DNA of 64,000 bases from the NCBI GenBank assembly GCA_030756895.1, contig JAVBIX010000053.1:1-64000 (forward strand), given 5' to 3'. Under the pieces are notes generated by a model. It ran no database searches. It was not told the DNA's origin and saw only the letters and a list, made by a program, of their open reading frames with translations. The first letter of the stretch is position 1. The number at the start of each line of letters is the position of its first letter. Source of the DNA: Synechococcus sp. SP2 MAG (lineage in GTDB: Bacteria > Cyanobacteriota > Cyanobacteriia > PCC-6307 > Cyanobiaceae). The position numbers and the translations under genes were made by a program. Shown piece after piece: positions 37,660-47,437 of this stretch.

Positions 37660-38841
37660 ATGAACTTCGACACCGCGATCGTGGCCGCCAACACGGCCTT
37701 AGCCGAGCAGGGCTGTGGTCTTCGTGTGGAGCGGCGAGGGCAAAAACTCAATCTGCGTGGACGACTGCCGTGCCGACAGCAACCCAACCAATGGAAGACC
37801 CAGCGCCTGAGTCTGGGGCTTCTGGCTGACCTGAATGGGTTGAAAGAGGCTGAGCGCATCGTTCAGCTTGTGGAGCTGCAATTACACAGGCAGCTTTTTG
37901 AGTGGGACCAGTGGTTACCGAAGCAAAAAGTTCAGCAGAACAGCAACCCTCCACGCGAATCCAGCGCATTGGTCGATCCCCTGGATCGCGATCTGGAGAC
38001 GTTTAAAAAAGCATTCTTCGCAGACCCCCGTCGTCGTCGCTCCCCAGCTGGTAGCCGCACCACTTGGAGCGGGGCCTACCAGCCCTACCTGCGACGCCTC
38101 AAGGCCTTGGCTCTTGAACCACACTCACTCCTTACGTCTGACCTATTACTCCTGACGCTGAATAGCTATCCCGATGGAAGCCGAAGTCGCCAGCAGTGTT
38201 CCACTGCCCTAGGGGCACTCGCCCGGCATCAAAACCTTCCCCTTCCGGATGCATGGCGTGCAGAGGCGGGGGGATACGGCCTGCACAGAGCTCGTTTTCG
38301 GCAGTTACCCAGCGACCCACAAATTCTTGAGGCCATACTGCGCATTCCCAATCCAGGTTGGCGTCTTGTTTATGGATTAATGGCCACCTATGGACTTCGC
38401 AACCATGAGGTGTTTTTCACGGATGTTTCGGCTTTAGCGGATGGAGGAGACAGGGTGATCCGCGTTCTTCCCACCACCAAAACCGGTGAGCATCAGGTTT
38501 GGCCCTTCCATCCGGAATGGGTAGATCGCTTCAACTTGACGCATCTCGCCTCCAACGCTGGCGCCCTCCCTCCGGTTTGCACCGATCTTCGCCACACCAC
38601 ACTCCAACAAGTGGGACGGCGTGTTGCAGAGCAGTTCAGGAGGTACGACGTTCCGCTCACGCCCTACGACCTTCGCCACGCCTGGGCCGTTCGAACCATC
38701 CACATCGGACTTCCCGATACCGTGGCCGCCAGAATGATGGGACATTCCGTGGCGATCCATACCCGGACCTACCACCACTGGATCACCCGGCGGGATCAAC
38801 AACAAGCCGTCGATGCCGCTTTAGCCAGGAGAGAAGCCTGA
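37660..38841 (+). CDS. Tyrosine recombinase (phage integrase family)
   Basis: This 393-residue protein's C-terminal half has tyrosine recombinase features: YGLRNHE (catalytic Arg), TKTGEHQVW (Lys), PYDLRHAW (Arg; the usual His of HxxR is Tyr), MMGHS (His) and TRTYHHW (nucleophilic Tyr). The N-terminal part has a core-binding-like helical domain. No att site, excisionase or phage genes are nearby. Its TGA shares its A with the ATG of the following methyltransferase, so it is coupled to a housekeeping-like gene. It could be a chromosomal recombinase rather than a mobile-element remnant. Confidence 0.78.
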   Translation: MNFDTAIVAANTALAEQGCGLRVERRGQKLNLRGRLPCRQQPNQWKTQRLSLGLLADLNGLKEAERIVQLVELQLHRQLFEWDQWLPKQKVQQNSNPPRESSALVDPLDRDLETFKKAFFADPRRRRSPAGSRTTWSGAYQPYLRRLKALALEPHSLLTSDLLLLTLNSYPDGSRSRQQCSTALGALARHQNLPLPDAWRAEAGGYGLHRARFRQLPSDPQILEAILRIPNPGWRLVYGLMATYGLRNHEVFFTDVSALADGGDRVIRVLPTTKTGEHQVWPFHPEWVDRFNLTHLASNAGALPPVCTDLRHTTLQQVGRRVAEQFRRYDVPLTPYDLRHAWAVRTIHIGLPDTVAARMMGHSVAIHTRTYHHWITRRDQQQAVDAALARREA

Positions 38842-39506
38842 TGACATCACCCCTGCGCCAACTGGCCTACCGCTATCGCTGGATTTACGACACCGTCACA
38901 GGAATCTCCGCGCTGAGTGTTGGAGGTGTCGATCAACTGCGCAGCCTTGGGCTCTCAGCGCTCAATCCTGTTCTGCCAAGAGGGGCCACGGTGCTCGACT
39001 TTTGCTGTGGTTCAGGAGAAGCGGCGGCGCCATGGATCGAAGCAGGGTTTCAGGTCACCGGGCTTGATGTCTCACCCAAGGTTCTCGAACTCGCCGCAAC
39101 CCGTCATCCACTCCTCACTTGTATTGAGGGTCTCGCAGAAGATCCGCCCTGCACGCCAGCCAGCTTTGATGCCATTCAAATCAGCCTTGCGCTGCATGAA
39201 TTTCCTCGAGCCGAGCGGCATCAAGTGTTGTTGTCCTGTTTGAAATTGCTGAAACCAGGCGGCTGGCTCGTTGTTGTTGATCTCCACCCCGCTGGTCCTC
39301 TCTTGCAACTCCCCCAACAACTTTTCTGCGCTTTGTTCGAGACAGAAACTGCGATTGCTTTGCTTGAGGACAACATCCCCGAGCAATTGCAGGAGATCGG
39401 CTTCACCACGGTTGAGCAGTCTGTTCTTGCCGGGGCTGCTCTGCAGCGCATCACAGCAAGGTGCCCCGATAGCGGCATGCTGGAGGGAACTGGGGAGTTG
39501 TCATGA
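38841..39506 (+). CDS. SAM-dependent class I methyltransferase
   Basis: This 221-residue protein has a motif I VLDFCCGSGEAAAPW, followed by VTGLDVSPKVLELA and the post-motif segments SFDAIQISLALHEFP and LKPGGWLVVVDLHPAG. These resemble UbiE/BioC-type methyltransferases. The ATG at 38841 overlaps the TGA of the recombinase gene by one base; earlier in-frame codons lie inside the recombinase. The substrate is unknown. It overlaps cobO by four bases. Confidence 0.8.
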   Translation: MTSPLRQLAYRYRWIYDTVTGISALSVGGVDQLRSLGLSALNPVLPRGATVLDFCCGSGEAAAPWIEAGFQVTGLDVSPKVLELAATRHPLLTCIEGLAEDPPCTPASFDAIQISLALHEFPRAERHQVLLSCLKLLKPGGWLVVVDLHPAGPLLQLPQQLFCALFETETAIALLEDNIPEQLQEIGFTTVEQSVLAGAALQRITARCPDSGMLEGTGELS

Positions 39507-40207
39507 GCTCGGATCAAACATCAGCCGGAAAGCCAACACCTGTGGACCCATCATCCTTGGACCAATCGGCCGAATCCCTTGGCATGGGAGGCGATTTAGC
39601 CCCAGAGAAGGACGCCGATGCTTACCGAAAGCGCATGGCACGCCGTCAAGACGTGCAGCGACAACGGGTTTCAGAGAGGAGTGTTGAAAAAGGATTGGTC
39701 TTGGTCTTCACCGGCCACGGCAAAGGGAAGACCACTGCGTCTCTTGGCTTGGCCTTACGGACCCTGGGGCACGGGCACCAGGTTGCTGTTGTCCAATTCA
39801 TCAAAGGAGGCTGGGAGCCTGGAGAAGCCAAAGCACTGAAAGCCTTTGGAGACGCCCTGAGTTGGCATGCACTCGGAGAAGGTTTCACCTGGGAAACCCA
39901 AGATCGTGAGCGTGATCGTCAGCTGGTGCAAGCGGCTTGGGACACCTCGCTCTCTTACCTCAGAGACCCCAAGCAAAAACTTGTCGTGCTGGACGAAGTG
40001 AATGTGGCATTAAAACTTGGCTATCTCGAACTGGATCAAGTCCTGCAAGGCCTCGATGAGCGGCCTGAACTCACCCACGTTGCCCTCACTGGCAGAGGAG
40101 CTCCGGATGGGCTGATTCAAAGAGCTGATTTGGTCACGGAAATGTCCCTTGTCAAACACCCCTTTCGGGAACAGGGCGTCAAAGCACAACAAGGAATTGA
40201 ATTCTGA
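39503..40207 (+). CDS. cobO: Cob(I)yrinic acid a,c-diamide adenosyltransferase
   Basis: This 234-residue CobO/BtuR enzyme transfers the adenosyl group from ATP to the cobalt of corrinoids during coenzyme B12 synthesis. P-loop GHGKGKTTASLGLALR, VAVVQFIKGGW, VVLDEVNVALKLGYL and LTGRGAPDGLIQRADLVTEM are all present. A ~60-residue N-terminal extension is low-complexity. The stop is followed by 140 bases to pyrH. CobK lies further right in the window. Confidence 0.95.
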   Translation: MSSDQTSAGKPTPVDPSSLDQSAESLGMGGDLAPEKDADAYRKRMARRQDVQRQRVSERSVEKGLVLVFTGHGKGKTTASLGLALRTLGHGHQVAVVQFIKGGWEPGEAKALKAFGDALSWHALGEGFTWETQDRERDRQLVQAAWDTSLSYLRDPKQKLVVLDEVNVALKLGYLELDQVLQGLDERPELTHVALTGRGAPDGLIQRADLVTEMSLVKHPFREQGVKAQQGIEF

Positions 40208-40347
40208 ACACATCAAGACCTGATAAGTACGTCAAAAGCAATCCGGCTGGCTTCTCCACCCACTTGGCAGAACAAGATCAGCAGCCCATCAGCTTTCGCG
40301 ATCCCTTAAGAACAGCCTTGCTACTGTCCTACAGATAAGGATATTAA

Positions 40348-41055
40348 ATGGCCTACGCGCGTGCCCTCCTGAAGATCAGCGGTGAAGCGCTGATGGGCAA
40401 TCAGGGCTACGGAATTGATCCAGAAATAGTTTCGGCCATCGCCACAGATGTTGCCAAAGTTGTTGCCACTGGCACGCAGTTGGCGATTGTCGTCGGCGGC
40501 GGAAACATTTTCAGAGGTTTAAAAGGTTCCGCCGCCGGCATGGATCGCGCCACAGCTGACTACGTCGGCATGCTCGCCACCGTGATGAATGCCATCACCC
40601 TGCAAGACGGACTGGAGCGAGCGGGAATTCCCACCCGCGTGCAAACCGCCATTGAAATGCAAGAAGTTGCTGAGCCCTACATCCGCAGGCGCGCGATGCG
40701 ACACCTAGAAAAAGGCAGGGTGGTCGTGTTTGGAGCAGGTTGTGGCAATCCGTTTTTCACCACCGACACCACAGCTGCTTTACGCGCAGCCGAAATCAGC
40801 GCTGATGTGGTGTTCAAAGCCACCAAGGTTGACGGCGTGTATGACAAAGATCCGCATCAATTCCCTGATGCTGTCAGGTACGACTCCTTGACCTTCCAAC
40901 AAGTGCTCAGCGGTGAGCTCGCCGTAATGGACAGCACTGCCATCGCTCTTTGCAAAGACAACAACATCCCGATTGTTGTTTTCAATTTGTTTGAACCTGG
41001 CAACATCGGCAGAGCCGTGGCCGGTGAGCCCATCGGTTCTCGTATCAGCAACTAG
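40348..41055 (+). CDS. pyrH: UMP kinase
   Basis: This 235-residue amino-acid-kinase-family UMP kinase makes UDP from UMP. Motifs: [51 protein letters not shown] and [11 protein letters not shown]. The preceding 140-base gap and GATAAGGATATTAA just before the ATG may hold a promoter and ribosome site. It is followed eight bases later by frr, the usual pairing. Confidence 0.98.
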   Translation: MAYARALLKISGEALMGNQGYGIDPEIVSAIATDVAKVVATGTQLAIVVGGGNIFRGLKGSAAGMDRATADYVGMLATVMNAITLQDGLERAGIPTRVQTAIEMQEVAEPYIRRRAMRHLEKGRVVVFGAGCGNPFFTTDTTAALRAAEISADVVFKATKVDGVYDKDPHQFPDAVRYDSLTFQQVLSGELAVMDSTAIALCKDNNIPIVVFNLFEPGNIGRAVAGEPIGSRISN

Positions 41056-41063
41056 TCATCGTC

Positions 41064-41612
41064 ATGTCGAACTCCGATCTCGAAGCCAACATGCGCAAGT
41101 CGGTGGAAGCCACCCAGCGCAACTTCAACACCATCCGCACAGGCCGAGCCAATCCTTCGTTGTTGGATCGAATCAGTGTCGAGTATTACGGCGCTGACAC
41201 ACCACTGAAATCACTCGCCAGTCTCTCCACTCCCGATTCGCAAACGATTGCCGTTCAACCCTTCGACATGGGATCGCTGGCGCTAATCGAAAAAGCAATC
41301 GCCACCAGTGACTTGGGATTCACGCCCAACAACGATGGCAAGGTCATTCGCATCAATGTGCCACCACTCACAGAAGAGCGCCGAAAAGAGTTCTGCAAAC
41401 TTGCCGCAAAGTATTCAGAGGAGGGCAAGGTGGCCTTGCGCAGCGTGCGACGTGACGCCATCGACAAAATCAAGAAACAAGAGAAGGACGGTGATCTTTC
41501 AGAGGATCAAAGCCGAGATGAGCAAGATCAAATCCAGAAAACAACCGATCGTTTCATCGCGGAACTTGAGAAACATCTAGCGAATAAAGAGGTTGAAATC
41601 CTCAAGGTTTGA
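41064..41612 (+). CDS. frr: Ribosome recycling factor
   Basis: This 182-residue three-helix-bundle factor splits post-termination ribosomes with EF-G. Typical features are [37 protein letters not shown] and the Lys/Glu-rich helices ([19 protein letters not shown]). It follows pyrH by eight bases. Its TGA overlaps the TTG start of the FAD reductase gene. Confidence 0.98.
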   Translation: MSNSDLEANMRKSVEATQRNFNTIRTGRANPSLLDRISVEYYGADTPLKSLASLSTPDSQTIAVQPFDMGSLALIEKAIATSDLGFTPNNDGKVIRINVPPLTEERRKEFCKLAAKYSEEGKVALRSVRRDAIDKIKKQEKDGDLSEDQSRDEQDQIQKTTDRFIAELEKHLANKEVEILKV

Positions 41613-42739
41613 GCACCACTGATGTTGCCGTAATCGGGGCCGGTGCAGCCGGCTCCAGCACGGCTTTCCATCTCGCTCGCTTAGGTCATCGCGTCACCGT
41701 TTTGGAACGCGACCGATCAGAGCGGGTGAAACCATGCGCTGGTGGGATGGCGGCCTCCGTTCAGCAGTGGTTCCCCTTCGACTTGCAACCAGCCGTTGAT
41801 GACATCATCAAACAGGTGAATTTCAGCTGGTGTCTCACTGATCCTGTGGTCGCTGAGCTTCCAGGCTCTGCACCCTTCTGGATCGTCAAGCGTGAGCGGC
41901 TCGACGCACTCTTGCTGGAGCAAGCGATCGCTTTAGGGGCAGAGCTGCGCCGGCCCTTCGAGGTCGAGGACCTTCAGCAGGATGAAAGCCATTGGCTTCT
42001 ACGCAGCAAGGACGGGGAGGTAATCGAGGCCAGAGCAGTGGTTCTGGCTGATGGCTCAGGTTCTCCCTGGCCAACACGCTTGGGGATTGGCCCTCGGTCT
42101 CTCCACATGGCCAAGACGCTTTCTGTTCGCCTCGAAGGAATGGGAAGCTTGCAACCTGGCACTGCCAGGTTTGAATTTGGGCTTGTCCACCATGGATTCG
42201 CCTGGGCGTTTCCACTGGCAAACGGCATCAATGTGGGGGTGGGCACGTTTATTGGACGTCGGGCCAGTGACGCGGAAGCCGTGCTCGAACAACTCTTACC
42301 GGATTTAGGGTTTTCCTCCAAAGACGGGCTGCGACAAAACGCGGATTTAAGAGTTTGGAATGGCCACACACCCCTCCACGGCAAAGGCGTGGTGGCAGTA
42401 GGTGATGCAGCATCGCTCTGCGACCCCTTTCTTGCCGAAGGCCTCAGGCCATCGCTGATGAGCGGCTGTGAAGCAGCGGCCAGTCTCGATTCTTGGCTGA
42501 ACGGGACTCAGCCTGACCTTTCCAACTACTCAAAACGGATGCGCGAACGTTGGGGCGATTCGATGGCTTGGGGGCGGCGTATCGCCCAGGTGTTTTATCG
42601 CTTTCCAAACGTGGGCTATCAACTCGGAATCAAACGTCCCACTGCGCCGCAGCGCATTGCCCAAATTCTCTCTGGTGAAATGGGATACGGGGACATCGCA
42701 CAGAGGGTCATCCGCCGCTTGATGCTGCAAAGGGGTTAA
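41609..42739 (+). CDS. Geranylgeranyl reductase-family FAD oxidoreductase
   Basis: This 376-residue flavoprotein has the Rossmann motif [44 protein letters not shown] and RRLMLQRG at the end. The family includes geranylgeranyl-diphosphate reductases, digeranylglycerophospholipid reductases and FixC-like proteins; which one this is cannot be decided by eye. The start is TTG 41609, overlapping frr. It shares four bases convergently with the photolyase gene. Confidence 0.8.
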   Translation: MSTTDVAVIGAGAAGSSTAFHLARLGHRVTVLERDRSERVKPCAGGMAASVQQWFPFDLQPAVDDIIKQVNFSWCLTDPVVAELPGSAPFWIVKRERLDALLLEQAIALGAELRRPFEVEDLQQDESHWLLRSKDGEVIEARAVVLADGSGSPWPTRLGIGPRSLHMAKTLSVRLEGMGSLQPGTARFEFGLVHHGFAWAFPLANGINVGVGTFIGRRASDAEAVLEQLLPDLGFSSKDGLRQNADLRVWNGHTPLHGKGVVAVGDAASLCDPFLAEGLRPSLMSGCEAAASLDSWLNGTQPDLSNYSKRMRERWGDSMAWGRRIAQVFYRFPNVGYQLGIKRPTAPQRIAQILSGEMGYGDIAQRVIRRLMLQRG

Positions 42740-44250
42740 AGATCAAGAGTGAGCTGTTGGGAATCATCAGGCGAAGGGTTTCGCCGTCGACGGCGGCGAC
42801 CTTGACCCGTGGCCGCTAAGCCTGAACGTCTCGACCCATGGCGCTGCTGAATTCCATCAGCAATGGCAGAAAATCCAGAGCGCTCCCTGATCGCCCAAAT
42901 CCTCTGCTTCGCCTCCCGAGCCGCAAGCGCAGGTTCGACGATGGGCAGGGGATAGTCCGCTCCAAGCTGGAGCCCTGCCTGTCGTTGCGCTGCCATCGAC
43001 AACTTCCACGGCTCATGCACGTAGACATCGGGAACCTGGTGGAGTTCAGGAAGCCAAGTGCGAATGAAATCGCCCTTCAAGTCATGGTCTTGCCCCTGCT
43101 TGATCGGGTTGTAGACCCTCACGGTATTAATGGCTGTGCTGCCTGACTGCATCTGGCACTGGCTCCAGTGGATCCCGGGCTCGTAGTCCACAAACTGTCG
43201 CGCTAAATGAAGTCCGCTATCCCGCCACGGCAACCAAAGGTGATAGCTGGCAAACGACATCAACATCGCTCGCATTCTGAAGTTGATCCAACCATGGGCC
43301 CGCAATGCGCGCATGCAGGCATCCACGAAAGGCACTCCAGTGCGTCCGTCCGCCCAGGCAGCGAGTCGCTCATTATTCGCACAGCGCAACCCGCGCATGA
43401 ACGGATGAAAATCTTCGAACTCAATCGCTGGCTGCGCTTCAAGCTTTTGGATGAAGTGGCAATGCCAATGCAGGCGTGACTCAAAACTGCTAATCCCACG
43501 ACCACTGAAGCCACGGCTTGTTTGGATGACCTCTCGCATCGAGAGACACCCCCAAGTGAGATAAGCAGAAAGACGAGAGCAGCCGGTAAACGCTGTGTTG
43601 GGACTGGAGATGGAGCGGGCATATCCGGACGCGCGATGTTCGAGGAAATCGTCCAGTTCCAGCAATGCCATCGAACGACCACCGCTTTGGCGATGCGGGC
43701 ATGGATCGGATGCCATCTCCTGATGGGGGTGATCAGGAATGATGCCGGCCTCGATCCCCTCGATCGATGGCAGTCCTAGCGGGGAAGGGGTGATCGGCTC
43801 AGCCATCTGCGCCTCCCAGCGTTTGGCCCAACGATTGCGGGATCTCAGACGGCGGATCACGCCAAATTGAGGAATCTCCTTCCAAGCAATGCCGTTCTGC
43901 CGGCACCAGAGAGCTACGCGTTGGTCACGCTGATACGTCCAACCATTGCCAGTTTCTTCATGGCTCCAGAGCCCATCAAGACCAAATTGACGATGGGCAC
44001 GCTCAAAAATGTCCAACACATCACCACGGCGCACCAGTAGCGGTTGGCCTAGCTCAGCAAGAGCGAGACGCAAATCCAGCAAAGACTCTCGGCAAAACAA
44101 CCACTGACGCTCGGAAGCATCTTGCTGCTGCCATAACTCGGGCTCAACGACATAAAGCGGCAGCACAGGCCCCCTAAGCAAGGCCTGCTGCAAGGGCTGA
44201 TGATCCTTCACCCGGAGGTCTCGCTTGAACCAGACAAGCTGGAGCGCCAT
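42736..44250 (-). CDS. phrB: Cryptochrome/deoxyribodipyrimidine photolyase family protein
   Basis: This 504-residue FAD/antenna-binding protein starts LVWFKRDLRVKDHQPL, the photolyase N-terminal signature. It has the core FAD-binding domain (NTAFTGCSRLSAYLTWGCLS, VPFVDACMRALRAHGWINFR, INTVRVYNP) and a tail [18 protein letters not shown]. It may repair CPD or (6-4) lesions, or sense light; class cannot be fixed by eye. The ATG at 44250 gives the family N-terminus; an extra 32 residues upstream lack similarity. It is downstream of the tal terminator. Confidence 0.85.
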   Translation of the reverse strand: MALQLVWFKRDLRVKDHQPLQQALLRGPVLPLYVVEPELWQQQDASERQWLFCRESLLDLRLALAELGQPLLVRRGDVLDIFERAHRQFGLDGLWSHEETGNGWTYQRDQRVALWCRQNGIAWKEIPQFGVIRRLRSRNRWAKRWEAQMAEPITPSPLGLPSIEGIEAGIIPDHPHQEMASDPCPHRQSGGRSMALLELDDFLEHRASGYARSISSPNTAFTGCSRLSAYLTWGCLSMREVIQTSRGFSGRGISSFESRLHWHCHFIQKLEAQPAIEFEDFHPFMRGLRCANNERLAAWADGRTGVPFVDACMRALRAHGWINFRMRAMLMSFASYHLWLPWRDSGLHLARQFVDYEPGIHWSQCQMQSGSTAINTVRVYNPIKQGQDHDLKGDFIRTWLPELHQVPDVYVHEPWKLSMAAQRQAGLQLGADYPLPIVEPALAAREAKQRIWAIRERSGFSAIADGIQQRHGSRRSGLAATGQGRRRRRRNPSPDDSQQLTLDL

Positions 44251-44329
44251 TGCAGCCAACCCCCAAAATCTCCCGGGGATGACCCTAACGATTGAATATC
44301 GACTGAGCGAGCCTCTGTTGCAAGCCTCT

Positions 44330-44366
44330 AAAAAACACGCCGTCACTCCATAGAGCGAGGGCGTGC
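44330..44366 (-). terminator. Rho-independent terminator after tal
   Basis: About 30 bases after the tal stop, the minus strand reads GCACGCC, C, TCGCTC, TATG loop, GAGTGA, C, GGCGTGT, TTTTT. The stem has 13 pairs around one C/C mismatch and is followed by a run of six T (44330-44335). This is the clearest terminator in the window and separates the tal transcript from the photolyase gene. Confidence 0.85.
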
Positions 44367-44395
44367 TTGCTGTCTGAAGCCTTAAACAAGCTCGA

Positions 44396-45568
44396 TCAAA
44401 CGGCGGTCAAAGACAGAGCGCCACCGAAACCCAAACGCACATCGTCTGGTGTCAAACGACCGTCATGATCCTGATCTAAGGCATCAAAGACCGCATCACT
44501 TCCCAACCATTCATCGCGGGTGATGCAGCCGTCACCGTTGAAATCGTTCAGTAGGAAAATCTCTTGAACGGCATGGCTGAACGCGAAGCCACCCTCGATC
44601 TGAGCCAAACGATGAGCGAGCTGCTGCTCAAGAGTTTCGATCGCTTTGCTGAAACCTTTGATGCCTTCACTGAGCTTGTCAGTCGCCATTCGATCCTCAG
44701 CCATCATGGAGACGAAGCGCTCATGGTCCACGTTCATTTGCTCTGCAACAGGGGCAAGATTCGCGGGATCTAACTTGCGGATCAGCGAAGCATCACTACT
44801 ACGCAATTGATCCAACAATTTTGGGGAAATGGTCAATAGATCACAACCTGCAAGCTCAGTGATTTCATCAAGATTGCGGAAGCTAGCCCCCATGATTTCG
44901 GTTTTGTAGCCATATGTCTTGAAGTAGTTGAAGATGCTGGTCACTGAAATCACACCAGGATCTTCTGCACCTGGATAAGAATCGCGCCCTGTGTCGGCTT
45001 TGAACCAATCAAGAATGCGACCAACAAAAGGCGAGATCAACGTGACGCTTGCTTCGGCGCAGGCCACAGCCTGAGAGAAGCCAAACAGCAGAGTGAGGTT
45101 GCAATGAATTCCATCCTTCTCAAGAACTTCAGCCGCTTTGATGCCTTCCCACGTGGAGGCAATTTTGATCAAGACACGGTCATTACTGATTCCCGAGTCG
45201 TTGTAGAGGCGGATAAGTTTCCGACCTTTTTCAATGGTGGCCTCGGTGTCATAACTGAGGCGAGCATCAACCTCCGTTGAAACTCGGCCAGGAACGATCT
45301 TCAGAATTTCCTTTCCAAATATCACGCTGATTTCATCGAGCGCTTCATGCACCACTTGTTCCACCGGAGCGCTCTCTCCTAAAAGCCGGCGTGACGAACG
45401 CAAGGCTTCATCGATGAGATTCTCGTAAGCCGGAATCTGAGCTGCAGCGAGGATCAGGGAGGGATTGGTGGTCGCATCACGAGGAGTGAAACGCCTGATC
45501 GCTTCGAGATCACCCGTATCGGCCACCACCACGGTCATGGCGGAAAGCTGCTCAAGGAGGGTGGTCAT
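44396..45568 (-). CDS. tal: Transaldolase with C-terminal EF-hand pair
   Basis: This 390-residue protein has a class I transaldolase (pentose phosphate pathway) with [14 protein letters not shown], the Schiff-base Lys region [14 protein letters not shown] and [18 protein letters not shown]. The C-terminal ~55 residues carry two EF-hand loops, [12 protein letters not shown] and [12 protein letters not shown], with Asp ligands at 1, 3, 5 and Glu/Asp at 12. This Ca2+-binding tail is not part of the standard transaldolase. It lies about 50 bases after ftsI. Confidence 0.95.
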   Translation of the reverse strand: MTTLLEQLSAMTVVVADTGDLEAIRRFTPRDATTNPSLILAAAQIPAYENLIDEALRSSRRLLGESAPVEQVVHEALDEISVIFGKEILKIVPGRVSTEVDARLSYDTEATIEKGRKLIRLYNDSGISNDRVLIKIASTWEGIKAAEVLEKDGIHCNLTLLFGFSQAVACAEASVTLISPFVGRILDWFKADTGRDSYPGAEDPGVISVTSIFNYFKTYGYKTEIMGASFRNLDEITELAGCDLLTISPKLLDQLRSSDASLIRKLDPANLAPVAEQMNVDHERFVSMMAEDRMATDKLSEGIKGFSKAIETLEQQLAHRLAQIEGGFAFSHAVQEIFLLNDFNGDGCITRDEWLGSDAVFDALDQDHDGRLTPDDVRLGFGGALSLTAV

Positions 45569-45621
45569 AGCGCACTAAAACTCTATGAATTCAACGTAGC
45601 GACGATTTTCAAACTGACAGC

Positions 45622-47433
45622 TCAAGGGGGAGGTGTGTCCGTTTGTGCAGATTTAACCCGACCACTTGGTGGGATTTTTTCAATCACCAGGAGCCCATCA
45701 ATGATGGATTTAGCCACAGGCAAAGCCACAGTTGAGCCATAGGCGTGGGCCCCTTGTGGTTCATCAACCACAACCAGCACGACATAACGAGGGTCCTCAA
45801 TCGGAAGCGTTGCGACAAAACTGCAAATCAGAGCCCCAGGGACATACACACCATTCACTGCCTTCTGTGCCGTGCCTGTTTTGCCGCCAATGCGATAACC
45901 AGGCGTGCGCACCCCCTTACCACTGCCTTTTTCCACCACAGATTCCATCCAGTTCAGAACCGTGCGCGTGACCTCTGGGCGGAGCAAAGGCTGCCCCATG
46001 CGCTCTCCACTCGGAGCCAGTGCATGGCCAGCCCGTAAACCACGGGTGATGTGAGGACTCACCAGCCTTCCTCCATTGGCAATCAGTGCATGCAATTGAA
46101 CAAGCTTGAGAGGTGTCAGCGAGAAGCCTTGGCCGAATGCTGCTGTAGCTGGCTCGATGGGCTGCGTCGTGAATTGTTCCTTGGTCTTCAACTGGCCCGC
46201 TACCGCACCTGGAAGGTCTGTGTCCGGCTTCGCATCGAGCCCAAGCCGACTTAACCAGTCCCAATAATCAGAAGGTTGCATTTTGCGCATCGCCTGAACC
46301 ATGCCGACATTGCTGGACACCTGAAGCACAGTTGCGAAATCAACTACACCATTGCCCTTGCGGTCGTGGTTACGAATTGGCCAGCCACCAATTGTGAGAG
46401 CCCCACTGTCGTAAACCGTCTCGTTGGGTTGGATCACACCTTCTTGAAGCGCTAATGCCAAATTGATCGGTTTAAAGGTCGATCCGGGTTCGTAGAGGTC
46501 TTGAACAGACCATTCGCGAAAACGCTCTGGATTGAAATCCCAATACCGGTTCGCGTCGTACGTCGGCGTTGAGGCCAGCGCCATCAATTCGCCGTTGGTG
46601 ACATCCATCACGATCGCCACTCCCTTTTTCGCTTTCCAGGCCTTGACCTGTGCCGACAGGGCCTTGGCAGCCAGCTCCTGCAAGCGGGCATCCAAGGTGA
46701 GCTGCAATCTCAGGTCATCCCCGAAAAACACGCCCGGCGCGAGGTTGTCTGGCAACGGGGTTCCGTCTGCTCCGCGACGAAGACTCCTGGCCTGTTCGTG
46801 ACGCTGCAAGTCATCATCACGACTCTGTTCCAGCCCCGCCTGGGGCTGACGCTCTTGATTGAGGAAACCAACGACATTGGCAAAGAGAGCTCCCTGCGGA
46901 TAGACGCGGTAGGGATAGGGCTCGAGATCAATGCCGCTGATTCCAAGGGAACGAACTGATGTTGCCGTTTCAGGGTCAACGCCCTCAGCCAACTTGATGC
47001 CAGACGCGCTGTCTCCCATCCTTTTGTTGAGCTCGCCAGAGGACAGGGCCAACAAGGGGGAGAGGCGTGCAGCAACCTCTTTACGGTCACGAATGAGCGT
47101 CGGGTCGTCGCCAGGAAAGTTGAAGTAGCGAGGATGAGCCCAGAGTCGATATCGCTCCTCGTCTAAGGCCACAAGCCTGCCGTTGCGATCCACAATCGGC
47201 CGGCGGCTGCCCAGGGGCTTGGTGCGTTGGGTTTGCACCACACGGGCCCGCGCCTCCAACTCGGAGGCTTGAACAATCTGTAGCCAGGCCATGCGCCCGA
47301 CCAAACCCAGTAAACCTGCACACAGCAGCACAAAGACCACTTTCATGCGACCGGCGGGCACCGGCTCAAGACGAATGACCCTTCGTCGTTCACGACGCGC
47401 CTTAGGGGTCGAGCCTTGCCGGTTGGCTGGCAT
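45622..47433 (-). CDS. ftsI: Septal peptidoglycan transpeptidase (FtsI/PBP2-3 class)
   Basis: This 603-residue class B penicillin-binding protein has a basic N-terminus, one transmembrane helix (VVFVLLCAGLLGLVGRMAWL), a pedestal domain and the transpeptidase domain. Active-site motifs: SxxK in YEPGSTFKPINLAL, SxN in SSNVGMVQAM and KTG in RIGGKTGTAQK. It performs septal wall synthesis with FtsW. Start ATG 47433, four bases after the FtsL-like gene. Confidence 0.95.
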   Translation of the reverse strand: MPANRQGSTPKARRERRRVIRLEPVPAGRMKVVFVLLCAGLLGLVGRMAWLQIVQASELEARARVVQTQRTKPLGSRRPIVDRNGRLVALDEERYRLWAHPRYFNFPGDDPTLIRDRKEVAARLSPLLALSSGELNKRMGDSASGIKLAEGVDPETATSVRSLGISGIDLEPYPYRVYPQGALFANVVGFLNQERQPQAGLEQSRDDDLQRHEQARSLRRGADGTPLPDNLAPGVFFGDDLRLQLTLDARLQELAAKALSAQVKAWKAKKGVAIVMDVTNGELMALASTPTYDANRYWDFNPERFREWSVQDLYEPGSTFKPINLALALQEGVIQPNETVYDSGALTIGGWPIRNHDRKGNGVVDFATVLQVSSNVGMVQAMRKMQPSDYWDWLSRLGLDAKPDTDLPGAVAGQLKTKEQFTTQPIEPATAAFGQGFSLTPLKLVQLHALIANGGRLVSPHITRGLRAGHALAPSGERMGQPLLRPEVTRTVLNWMESVVEKGSGKGVRTPGYRIGGKTGTAQKAVNGVYVPGALICSFVATLPIEDPRYVVLVVVDEPQGAHAYGSTVALPVAKSIIDGLLVIEKIPPSGRVKSAQTDTPPP

Positions 47434-47437
47434 CTGT

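Noticed and set aside
38499-38840. Longer methyltransferase with an N-terminal domain
   Set aside because: This stretch lies inside the recombinase gene in another frame; the coupled ATG at 38841 gives the normal methyltransferase start.
44251-44346. Extended N-terminus for the photolyase
   Set aside because: It would start inside the tal terminator and lacks photolyase similarity.
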